This document shows, piece after piece, positions 11,553 through 23,600 of a stretch of DNA of 64,000 nt. The stretch spans positions 46,866,201 to 46,930,200 of the forward strand of contig CM023538.1 of assembly GCA_013350335.1 (NCBI GenBank), given 5' to 3'. How positions within the stretch are numbered: position 1 is the stretch's first letter; each line of letters opens with the position of its first letter. A model generated the notes under the pieces. It was not told the origin of the DNA. It ran no database searches and worked only from the letters and a program-made list of their open reading frames with translations. Position numbers and translations under genes: made by a program. The DNA is from Chimonanthus salicifolius. Taxonomy: Eukaryota > Streptophyta > Magnoliopsida > Laurales > Calycanthaceae.

Positions 11553-12752
11553 ATTTGGTCTGTATCAATTAGTTAGATTTGGCAGAGACTGTAATTTTTT
11601 TATTTTTAAATCGACATTGGATAATGTCATCAGCGAGAACTGAATCTTGAATCACGGAATGATGGTAGGGTCTGATGAGATATCAGTTTGGTGGGTTTTC
11701 TCATTGGAGATGGAAAACATGCCCACAAGTTTTCCAAGTTGGACCTAGCACTATAATCATGAAAAGTACCTGTTAAACTGGTTCACAACAAGTAATTGTA
11801 AGCTTTTAATTTTGGCCATCGGATTCAAACAAGGGTTAGATTGAAAGATTGACATTTTTACAGGAGAGCAAACACCTTTTCTTTTGTTCATACACTGAAA
11901 AGAAACGAAACTCCCTCTTTTCCACTTCCCGCTGTTCTGTTCTTCCCCATATGTTCTCACTTTCCTGGTTGCGTTTTTTGGTTGAATCCATGTCTGATGC
12001 AGCTGAATGGTGGCAAGTAGCAACCCCTCTTTAAATTGCTTCACAGTCAACAGAAACAAAAATTTCCTCACATGATATTTCTCTAAAAAAGAATGATCAG
12101 ATGCATGTGTGCACAGTTCATCAAATTAAGTGGTGATGAGTCTTTTGGAATGGTCTCTATTTGAGCAGGAGGCTCATAAAAATTCACCTCCATCCATCAA
12201 GACGTCATGTTCTTGAAGACTATAAAGTTTAAAAAGAAAAAATAATTAAAATTCATTAAAATTTAAAGAACTTAAAAATATGCCTTGATTAGTTCGATCA
12301 AAATGAATTTTGTTGGATTATATATTAAAAAAGGCTTTTTTTTAATGGGTCCATCACTACTCCATTTGGTAGGCCTCTATGGAGCAATCTTGAACACAGT
12401 AATGTGTAGGTGATCATTTCATTCTCTAAATGGGTTTTTTTCCGGTTCAAATTTTCAACTTTCATTTTTTTTTTTTCAAGGAGATGAGAGAGATTTGCAT
12501 TTGGAGAAATAGAGAGAACATCCATTGATTTTATTCCATCTCGGATTTCCTTCAACAGATTTTCTTGCATCTCAAATATCTTACTGAATTAATAGAAACA
12601 GATAAAAATCAAATATCTTACTGAATTAATAGATACAGATAAAAAAAGCAGCAGATAAAAGAGGAAGTGACAGAGATGGAAATAGAAAAGGGCAACTTGA
12701 GGGAGACTTGCACATTTATCATGGTTAAAACCGAGTAAAGTAATTAGAGATA
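11553..12752. other. Non-coding interval with a short tandem duplication
   Basis: Contains the likely 3' UTR of SRPRB, then AT-rich DNA. At about 12568-12645 a segment with ATATCTTACTGAATTAATAG is repeated twice in tandem (about 38-bp period). No coding segment seen. Confidence 0.4.
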
Positions 12753-12754
12753 TA

Positions 12755-12945
12755 CTCTTTCTATCCCAAATTAATTGTCTTATATAGATTTTGGAATTGT
12801 TCCAAATTAGTTGTCTCATTTAAATTGGAATAGCATAAAGTGTGTTAAAAATTGATGAGATCATAGGAAATTCTAGTTTTATATAGAGAGTTGTTTAAAA
12901 AATAGAAATATTTCAAATGATACAACTAAAATGAGATAGAGGGAG
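12755..12945. mobile_element. Stowaway-type MITE
   Basis: Terminal inverted repeats: the left end reads CTCTTTCTATCCCAAATTAA and the reverse complement of the right end reads CTCCCTCTATCTCATTTTAG. It is flanked by TA on both sides (12753-12754, 12946-12947), the Stowaway target duplication. About 190 bp, non-coding. Confidence 0.7.
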
Positions 12946-13416
12946 TATAATTTAAAGGAAATTCCTCAATTTGATCACTATACCTTTGTACGATGGATCA
13001 TGCAAAATCATTACATATAAAATTAAAATTTTAAAGTCTAAAATTAGAAGGCTGATATGATGAGATGAGTTTCAAATTTTACATAAAATTTAAAGAGCAC
13101 CCTTCCTAGATATGAAAATTTAAGAAGTTTCCCTAGTGTTTCTGAATAGAAAAGAGAGGGAGATGCTTGGTAGCGTGTACTATTTGGGGGAACTGCTGGG
13201 AAGAGCGTGTTTTCTTAAGGCTGTGTTGGGCTTTCTTCAGGGTTAGGAGATTGCCATCTTCTCTTTAATGGAAGGAGGAGGAGAAATTTATTTTTCCTGA
13301 GTCTCACTTTCTCTTGAAGTGAATCCAAACAGAAGTTTCTACCCTTTTCTCTATTCAAATACTGCATGAGCCTTCCATATAGATAAAGGAATTCAGAGTT
13401 TGTTATCTGTTAGATA

Positions 13417-13807
13417 CTCCCTCCAATTCAAAATTGTCCTAAATTATGTACTATTATTTTATTTTCACATTAAATTAAAGTTTTAACTTTTTCGATGAGC
13501 TCTAAATCACCTTCTAATATGATGGGAAGATGACATTCTTTTATAAATTTTGACTTGTCTACATGCGGTATTATATAATTATTTCCACTTCTGACTCTCA
13601 TTGTCTCAATCATCCATTGCTGCATAGTTACGAAAATATTATTGAGTAATAACTACACAACTAGACATTATTCAGGCTTTTTTTTTTAATCAGGTTTTTA
13701 TTGACTCAGAGTCTCTATTAATAGGCTTTTAGTGCGCTTCACGCAAAAACGATGTTTAAAAAATAATTTCTTTTTGAAATAGAACAAGCATTTTAGGACG
13801 TAAGGAG
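13417..13807. mobile_element. Stowaway-like MITE, diverged, enlarged
   Basis: Left end CTCCCTCCAATTCAAAATTG; the right end as reverse complement starts CTCCTTACGTCC. TA lies next to each end. The 391-bp length is larger than usual, so an internal insertion or old divergence is likely. Confidence 0.45.
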
Positions 13808-16800
13808 TACTATTTTTAAGTTTTATCTTTTATAGATCCAATCTCTAGTCAAACGTTCAAAATTAAAGAATTTAAACCAGTACCCCCAACCGATAATTTC
13901 GTTGGACGTTCGAATAGCAGGATTCTATTTTTACTCTCTCTATTTCAAGACAGCTATTGAAGTTAGGGTCCGTCTAGGCCTAGATCTTGGTTCATCGATA
14001 GAAGAGAGTATTAGATTTAAGGGCTGGATATTAGATCAGGGCACATGTGGATACCAATGTAGGATACAATTGACATACTATGGACAAGGACAAAGCCTAG
14101 GTTATAAAATTTGGCCAATATGGGACTATAATACAGGTTGAATTTTGAAATGCAATATAGTTCAGTTGATATAATTGGTTTTAATTTTATTTGCAACAAA
14201 AATCATCTCATTTTACATTTTACTTTGGATCCGGCATTGGATGCGTAGAAAGGTTTAGAAGCAAATTCTTTACATTTGAAAAGTATTTTCTGTTTCAAAT
14301 TTATATATTTTTAAAAAAAATCTATTTTGAGTTTTTTATCATTTTTTTTTTAATTTTTACTCAAATAATTTTAATTTTGAGGTCTTTTGTGGAAAGAATT
14401 TAATGAAATGATGTTATTTTTTATGGAATTGAGTGGAGATATCTTAACGTAATTACTATTGTTTTTATAGTATTTATATGAATTTCTTAATTTTGTCAAC
14501 ATCTTCATGAAATTGGGATTTAAAAAAGAAAATTCATGAATTATAATGGAAGATATGTGAATTTTAATTAAGTGTTTACTAATATTGGTTTCCATTTAAA
14601 GAAAAAAAATTAGACATTTTTTTACTAGAGAATATGAACCTTATATCATATATTTGCTGATATTAGCTTTCTGTTTTAGAATTTTTTAGACTTTTTTAAT
14701 TATTTGACATACTTTATTTATAAATTTTTGCTTTATAGAGCCTACTTCATGAAAATCATCCCTTTTTGACATAAAAATATCCTTCAAATGGGTTTTCTAA
14801 TTTTCTTATATATTATTTCTGATTTCTTTCGAAGTGAATTTTTTTTTTCATGAACGATAAGTTACATATTAGCGAATATTAGCCGTAACCACATTTTAGA
14901 ACATTGGATTGAGTGGCAAGATGGGTTTAAGTGCAAATACATTTTTCTTTAAATAAATTGACACTATTTTTAACCAATTAATCAAATCAAATCAAATATA
15001 TTCTTTAAATCTTTTAAGTACACATTTAATGTAAATCCAATAAAATAGATGGCTAAGCTTGAAGTTCCTTTAGTTTATGTCGAATGAATAGGATGAAAGC
15101 GAAATTCTGAAAAGCTCTCAAAGTTCTTTCATATTTCTAAAAACACCTTATGTTTTTTAAAATATTAAACAATCACCTAAGTTTTTATGATAATCTCGAA
15201 AAATTCCCTTGACTAAAGTCGAACTAAAATTTACCATTATTTGTCATGTAGAATGTTCAAAATGACAAAATACCCCTTTAGACAAAAGTAACAAGAATCT
15301 GGTTATACTTAAGATAAAAAATCTTATCCCTCCTTTCTACTCCCTATACTAATTTATTTTTGAACAAGTAACATCTCATATTTTTATTAATTTTAGTTTT
15401 TGAATTATAATTTTTCATGGGTTTTTTGAAGTTCTCCAAAATACTCATGGAATTCTTCTAAAATTACTCTCATTTTTTTTTTTATTAATTGTTAAAAACC
15501 GTTTTCATTATTTTAGAGCAGTGATTTATTACAATTTTTTTCCTTTCAGGTATTTTTGTTATTTTAGAGTATTGACTAACGGTCAAGGAATTCTTTTGAA
15601 ATTTTGATGAAAACTCAAAGGGATTTTTAATACTTAAAACAAAGAGAGAATGCTTTTCAGAAACATCGAGAAAAGTTAGGGTTGTTTTTACAAATTTCTC
15701 ATTTTACAAATAAACTTTGTTACTAAAGTATGTTTAAAAAAAATCTTTTAATAAATATAGTTGGTAAGTTTTTATTTTCTTTTTTTAAATTTACCTATGG
15801 AAAACTCAGACACAATCATAAATTTCTCATTTTATAAATAAATTTTGTTAATAAAGTACATTTAAAAACAATCTTTTAATAAATATGGTTGATAAGTTTT
15901 GAAAATATGCCATGTGTCAATTTTATTAAATAAAATTGCATTTGCAGCCGTCTCCTCTTTGCCAGGGCATCCTATCACAATAAATTTGCTATGGTGAAGA
16001 TAAATAGATGCCCAAGTGATGCTCACATCATGTATAAATCCAAGGTTGAAGAAACTGCTGCTTTTAGTTGTACAATTCTACAAGGTCTTTGATCGTGGCA
16101 AAATGGAGCCCAAATTGTCTAATTGGGACTCCAAGTTGGTGGATTTATTGCATATGGACCCTTCCCATGTTCTTGGGACCACTTATAACTACCTGTCCCG
16201 TTAGGACAATATTGTCCGTTTTGAGCCTACACACGGATCTGCACGGCTTTGTGTTAGCGAACCAACCCACTGTTGCTCCCAAAAAACGTTGTGCTAGAAG
16301 GAGGAAGGCTACCACTTATATACCAGGAAATTTTTAATGCAACTAGTAATGTGGGACTTTTTAGGACGGGGTATTACACCACCCTTTAAGCAATTGAGAC
16401 CCCACATGATGAGTTGGAGGGACAAAACCCTAGCCATTAAGTGTTGTTGCGAATTTGAGTTGGAAGGGAGAGTCTCCAACCTAAATTGGTGGCTTGGGTT
16501 ATGCATGGACTCTAAAGGACTCCCAGTGGAACATGGACAATCATAAGGTGGTGCATGGAGGTGGATCATTCCTATTGGTTGGAACAACAAAGCAAATTAA
16601 GTTGGCGCAAATGATTTCATATTTTCATAAAATTGAGTTAATTGGAAAGCTCATTAAATAACTTTTCTAACAAATCAAAATTTACACAATTCTAATATCC
16701 ATAGACAAATTTATGACCATTTTTTTAATCAAGTGTCATAGAGCGACGGAAAACTCTACTGTTGTGTTTTGTAATTAGGAAACTTAGGAGTAGCACCATC

Positions 16801-17547
16801 CACCCACGCCTTTGCACTTGTTTTTCTCTCTTTCTCTCCTCCACCAAGCACCTATAAACAAGGGCACGAATTTGGGATTGGAGACTTAGTTGTAAAAAGA
16901 GATTTTTATTTAAAATTCTGCATAAATTCATTTAAATCTGATTGGTGTGATTGGGTTTGCATTTTATTTTTTTTCAAGTAAATTCGAACCTAATTTTCAT
17001 TGGAAACTTAGTTTCACCACGGGTTTGCTAGTTGTCAACTTCCTGATGAAATTTGGGGCCTTTTCTATTCTTCTGGTGAGAAGTTTGATCAGATTCAACA
17101 TTTTTAATTGAATTTTCGGTTGTCCACAATTGAGTTGAAATTCAATTAGTGGTTGGAAGGGAAGAGCGATCCGAGGAACTCTTTGAAATTCTGGCGGTTG
17201 AACAATTCGAGTTTTCTCCAGTGCCTAGTAGCTTGAGCCGGGCTTGCGTTTGCCATTCTTTTATTTGAAGGCTTAAGGAGATTTTCCAAACTGATCATTG
17301 CCTTCATCACCAAGACAATTTTCTACCATGAAATAGGCCACTGCATAATTTTCTCTATTATTGCATATATGACCATTTAGTGCAAAACTTCTAAATTTTA
17401 TTTGTGAAACAGAATTCTACAATTCTTGTACAAATTTCAACTGATGATTCTACAAAAGAACACTTAAAATATAACTCCTTTCACCAATGTTCCATTCCAT
17501 TACATTATCAACTCAATTGGAGAAACTGTGTCGACTTGTTATGTACA
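13808..17547. other. Non-coding interval between convergent genes
   Basis: AT-rich DNA between the 3' ends of SRPRB (plus) and the membrane-protein gene (minus). Two diverged direct copies of an 80-bp segment lie at 15692-15771 and 15819-15899 (shared TTTCTCATTTTA and AATCTTTTAATAAATAT). The stretch 16200-16560 (GGACAATATTGTCCG, later GGACGGGGTATTACACC) looks like decayed LTR-type repeat. No gene seen. Confidence 0.4.
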
Positions 17548-17680
17548 TCACACTGAACCTAGGCTTCGTTTGAGCACTGATGATTGAGGATACCATTTCA
17601 ACAGCAAGTAGTGTTTTGTTTTTATTATGAGGAAAAAGATGGCATAGCATGGGATATGCAGCACTGCCACTGCTAGGTAC
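17548..17680 (-). CDS. Membrane protein, last exon
   Basis: After acceptor TTGACAG the minus strand encodes [20 protein letters not shown], then [19 protein letters not shown], and ends at TGA 17548-17550. The first base completes an Arg codon begun in the exon at 23670. [13 protein letters not shown] is the expected last membrane segment of the family. Confidence 0.83.
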
Positions 17681-20600
17681 CTGTCAATTCAAATGAGAAA
17701 ACACGTCGTGTAATACAACTACTAAAAAGGATGAAAATGAAATGGGGAATAGATAGGGACAGTAACCCTTCTGATAACAATGGATAAACAATGTACCTTC
17801 TCAACACTTAAATGATGACAAGTGAACAAAACGAAAAGCTTGGTATTCCTTATTATAAAAAACATCGGTTCCCCTATCACTTCCCAAGAAAATGATGTCT
17901 TTTAAGCACTAGTTAAGGAGACATGGTGGCTACTCAATTTCGATTGGATGGCTGTCATTTCCTCATCATGTTTTTGTCTTAGTTACTGGTTGTGAAATGT
18001 GCATTAAACCTAATTAGGATTGAACGTCAATTGAAGGCTGCATTCAGATGGGGCAAAAAATTTTGTTTATTCTGTGGGTGATTTTGACAAACTATTGATT
18101 CTACACTGAATTAAAAGCGGGAGAGAGGAAAGTGACAAGGATTGTAGATTAATAGGAATCACTTCATATAAAATAGAGAGAATTTTCTCCAGGTGCTTCA
18201 ATTACCATTTCTCTAGGCGATTTGGTATTTTTTTTACCATTCTAAACAGAAATGAAACATGACATTTTGAAGCATTTCTGTTTTCGGATCTGCTTTAGTA
18301 AATAAAATTTACTTTAGTACAGAAAACAAGAATATCATACGGGCTTCAACTTCTATCTACACGGTAGTGTTTTATATGTAGTCATGCAACCCCTAATGAC
18401 CCACTGTGATTTTTTCGGTACACTACTATCTGAGCAGAAACATTGCAAATAAGATTTAGGTACAATCAAGTTGCCTGAGATATTATGACAAATGGGGCAT
18501 TCATGTAGTGAAATGAAATTGGCCATACTGTAACTGCCTTCATTTGAACACATTTGATTGTCTGGGTGTATCTATTAGAAAGAACACTTTGGAACTTCTT
18601 CGCGAGACTGGTAGGGGTGTCTTGGGTGTTAGACGCATCATGTAAGGGAGTAAAAGGGAGTTGGACATTGTCACCTTTTAGATTGAAATTAAGGAAAGCG
18701 TGGCATACCATACTTAGGGTAGTCCTGTAATACCCTAGACTTTTCAATATATCAATATTTATGAAAATGCCATTGGAGTTATAAATTGAAGAGTTATGAT
18801 CATAGATGAGAAAAATGGTGGGACCCGTTGCTCAAGTAAGACCCAATGGCAATGGGTTATGTGTTGGAAATTAAATAATTGGGTAATGTATACCCAAGTG
18901 GGTCCAGAATTTTAAATGGGTCATAATTTGATAATTGGGTCAAAGGACCCAAATGGGACCCAATGGGTCGTGGATGACATGATTAATCATTGAGTAAGCT
19001 CAAAGCTAATTTGGGTTAAGTTTAATTTAATGTTTGAGTAGGATTGAGATAAATTAAATGATGGAGATTAGTTGAGTTGAATTTATGGGTTGAGTTGCAT
19101 TAAAATGAATGAGTTGAGTTGGGTGAGTTAAATAAATGAGTTGGATGGAATGTTTATTTCAAAAGAGTGAGGTGTGAAGAGGAAAGGTGTTTGGGTGGTT
19201 TCAAATTCAAATCCCACGTTGGTTGCATGGGGGTTTACTTCATGCATGAAACGCCTAGTCAAAGAATAAATGGAGTTGCCGTTTTGGGAGTTAGGCTTGG
19301 TGAGAGGTAGTATTTCACATTCAAGGGTGATGCATGTTGGAATACATGGGAGTGTTATTTCATGCTAGTAACTCCAAAGATGGAGAATGAATGGAGTTGT
19401 TGTTTTATGGAGTTACAAAAGGGGTTTTGACTTTTCAAATTCAAATATGCTAAGACTACACGTTGGAGGAGGGGGAAAGGTTTCATCTCAAGATGAAACC
19501 CCCATGTGAGATGATAATGAGAGGAGGAGGAAAAGGGGAGGTTACACAATACAAACCATGGGAGACGTTGGATACTTATGGAGTCTCATTTCATAGATGA
19601 AACCCCCAAGTAACATAAAGGATTTTGGTTTAAGGCAATGGGAGTTACTCAAGGGTTTAATAAAAAACGATCACTTTGGCCGACCACCACATTTGGAACA
19701 AAGATTTGGATCTCCAACTCTCACTCTCTGCCTCTCTCTCTTTCTCTCTTAGACGTTACTCATCTTTCAAGATCTAAGGCATTGGCTGATTGTCTTTCAT
19801 ATCAATCAGTCCTTGGCTGATCATCTTTCCAAGTCCAAGTACTCATAGAGTAAAGGAGTTTAGCACCAAGGTTTAAGATCAAATTTCTATCTCTCTCTCT
19901 CTCAAATCCATGTCACCTGGCTGAAGTATTCCAAGGAGGTTGCAGCAAGGTTAGTCTCAGTTAGGAGGACAAGAAGGAAGAGGGAAGGCTAAGGATCTAA
20001 AAGGAGTCAAAGAACCAAAGGAGTCGCGGCTTTGGTTAGTGCACTATGAACCTTTGTAAATAAGTTGGTATGATCCGGCCATTGTAAGGCCGAATCTACC
20101 AAGGGATTAGATCAAGGATTATGTTGTTTAAAAATGGTAAAATATGGACCATAGGGTTTCGGCCCCTTTGGATGGCCGAACCCCATGGAAAAACTTGGTA
20201 ATTTTTATGGTGTTTGAGAGATAAAATCCATATTATGTAATGAAGGTTTTAAAGGATTTAAAATGTAGATAAACTTGCTGTTTTGGAGTAGCTATGGGAT
20301 GGCTGAACCATGTTAATATTATGGCTAATTTGCTGATTAAAACCATGGACAAATGTTGGAGGGATTACACCAAGGAAACCATAGGGTTCGGCCATGTGTA
20401 TGGCCTAACCCTATGGACTGTTTTTGATGGATAATTGGATTAAGTTTATGATGGAAATTATGTAATAATTATATGCTTTGATTTAAGAATAATATATGTT
20501 TGTCTATGGACTTATTATAGGTATATAATCAGCCATCATAGATGATGGAAAGAGGAACAAGAACCAGTTTGGTGAGGTTCGGCCATGAAGTATGGCCGAA

Positions 20601-23600
20601 CCCCACTAATGGTGATTGATGGATTTAGTGGTTAATTTATATGGGTGAATGAAGGATTTAAAAAGGACCAAATTAAGATGGTGAGGTTCGGCCATGTGGT
20701 ATGGCCGAACCCCACTAAGATGGTTTTATTTTAGGAGATGGAAGTTAGAAAAATTAAGCATTGGTTAGACCAATGGCAAAACTGTAAATACAAGATAAAT
20801 TGTAAATGTGAATGGATTGATCAAAGGACTTGAAAAGAGGGGTCCAAAATCAAGTGGTAAGGTTCGGCCATGTTGTATGGCCGAACCTTACCAAAGTATG
20901 TTTGAGATGTGAGGTGGATTAATTATGACTATTGGTGTTTAAGATAAATTAAACTAAAGGACAGTCTAAATGGCATAATGGTAATTATGGATGAAATGAT
21001 CAAAGATGAAATGATCATAGGATTGGATATATGGGCCAAAACCCTACCAAGGTTCATTTGGAAGATTTGGTTATTTGGATGCTTATAAGATAAATAAAAG
21101 AGACCAAAGTTTTAATGGGTGAGGTTCGGCCATGGAGTATGGCCGAACCCCATCAAGTGGTTTTTGGAACTTACGTTTAGTTGGCAATTAAATGGATTTA
21201 TGTTTAACTTGCTGTTATGTAAATAAGGTATTGGGATTGCTAGAACGGTATACAAGTTGTGAACGGGAGACGGTTCAAAAGAAGGGTCAAACTAAGTAAC
21301 ATTGTGTAGGTTTCCTACCTTTTTGTAACCACATATGATATTTGCTGTTTTATGTTGAGTTTGATAAGTTATTTGAATGTAAAGTTATATTTACAAATGG
21401 CATGTTTGCATAGACATCTCATGCATGGCATGGGATTATGGTGTTGTAACCGGAGGCCACACTCCGTCGAGGCGTCCGAAAGACCACTGTGGGGTACCTG
21501 GATGATGAGAATCCCATCAAGAGGAATCCGGAGGCCACACTCCGTCGGGGCGTCCGAAAGACCATTGTGGGGTACATTGATGATGAGAATTCCGTCAAGA
21601 GGAGGCTATGTATAATGGTGATGGGTGGGACTCATTACATATTCATTTCATACATAGCATTGTTTTATGGAATTTTGTTAAACATGTATTATTATATTAT
21701 ATGAATGTTTTTATACTAACCTTGTGGTAGCCTTAATCAGATGACCTACTGGGCGCTTTGATCTAATGCCCTATCTTTATCCTTAGTGGATGACACAGGA
21801 ATGGAGAAGAACGAGGATCGAGAAGGAAACCAAGCATAGGAGCTTGGGCAATTTGAATGGATTTGAATGGACTTTGAATGGACTATTTATGGACTTTTTA
21901 TTTAAGTTATTTGGACAATGTAATTTGATAATTAGATGTGTTGGCATGTAATAATGTAGTTAAGTAGCTACTATGGTTTGGTTTATTTGGATGGTTTGTA
22001 ATGAATGGTAGACTAAAGTTATTTAGTAATTTTGGAGAATAAATCATGTACTTTGCTATCGTAAGTTATAAATTGAGTAGTCACAGGATCTATTATAACT
22101 TCAGTTAGATTAAGACTAAGTATATTCCACAAGTTTATTGTATCATGTGTGGATCGATTCTTATGGACTTAATCCATACACACATGGGCTTGGCCAGTTA
22201 AGGGTCGGACTTTAGAAGTCCGAACTTAACTCACGTCGTGACACTCCGCCCCGATCACTTGATTATTATAATTAAAAAAATAAAAAATAAATAAACTCTG
22301 ATTATCAAGCGTGAAAAGGGCAGATTGTTACAAGTCCTATGGTCATTATGGAAAGAAAGGAATGCAAGGATCTTAGAAGGTAAAAATAAAGAAGTAAAGG
22401 AGATAGTATCTAGCACCATGGGGAGATTGTGCGTGGTTAATTTCTAATAGAGAGTTTGAAGAATACAAAATGACAGACCTGTTATTATCATGGGAAGGTT
22501 GTATATGTGTAAATTTAACATAGACAGCGCCACTTTTGAAAACCCGGGCCCAATAGGGATTTTTTTTTTGGGGGGGAGAGAGGGGGGGGGGGGGGGGGGG
22601 GGGGGGAGGTGGTTCGGGCTTCAAGGGGTGTCTCTTCCTTGGTGTTTTCAGAATCTTTGGGTATAAGAGACTCAAACAAAGTATAACTCTTAGATATTAG
22701 AAGGTCTCTCGAATTGTGGAGGATTGAAGGTCAGGGAAAATTTATTATTGAAGGAGGCTCGGCAAATGCCATAAAATGGGCTAAGGGGAGAAAAAGGTCC
22801 CCGTGGAGACTGATGACAGTGGTGAGGGAAATTAAGAACTTATACATAGGCTTAGAGATGTCTTTTTAGCATGTTAGGTGAGCAGCCAATGGCATCGTGG
22901 ATTTCTACGTGAAGCTGGGAGTAAATGCCACATTCAATAGCATCTATCACCTGTAATACATTGGATTGTGGCCTATGGAATATTCTTTGTGGGCTTGTCT
23001 AGGTTATCTATGAGGTCTTTGTATGCTTTAATCGTTGTGGGTCTAAGTCACCTTTCCATTATATCTCTACTACCTTTTATTCTTCTTAATATCTTTGATT
23101 TGGTTACCTTTTAAAAAAAAAAAAAACTGAAGGAGGGCATGCCTAGAATGAGATTAATTAAATCATGCCCCCTTCTTGCATATCTGCAATTATGGTGCGT
23201 TTTTCAACTTCTTTTGTGATCTTAACATTCTAATCATTTTGTATCTTTTACACATTTTTTTCAAAACTGTATCCTTCCACTCTCATTCTTGAACTAAATT
23301 TCTTAACATATTTTCAGAACACATGTTCTGCTTTCAGAAGAAACATGTACAATTATATTTTTAATCATTTTTATAAAAATGCATCAAACCAATTTTCTTA
23401 CGATGCATCTATAAGATTATTGATTCATCCTAATTGAAACCCTTCATTCAAAGACCTATGGGAATATGTGACAAAATGACACTTAAAGTTGAAATTCGTT
23501 CCCAACTATGGGTTTGTTGCATTGGTTAGGCCTACCACTTTAGTCTTCCCATAGAGCTTGGGTTCGTGCTCCCCTGATAGACTTATCTCCTACTTCCTAG

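Larger units (their letters stand above)
18726..22243. repeat. Putative large solo LTR or non-autonomous element with hairpin array
   Basis: Begins TGTAATACCCTAGAC and ends CACGTCGTGACA, giving TG...CA borders as in an LTR. No matching 5-bp target duplication was seen (AGTCC left, CTCCG right). Inside are a series of inverted repeats (see 20075-21149), a 78-bp tandem duplication (21450-21605) and no coding region. The 3.5-kb length would fit a large gypsy LTR. It lies in the last intron of the membrane-protein gene. The borders are tentative. Confidence 0.4.

Noticed and set aside
18726..22243. Complete LTR retrotransposon
   Set aside because: No internal coding region, no second LTR and no matching target duplication; at best a solo LTR or non-autonomous repeat.
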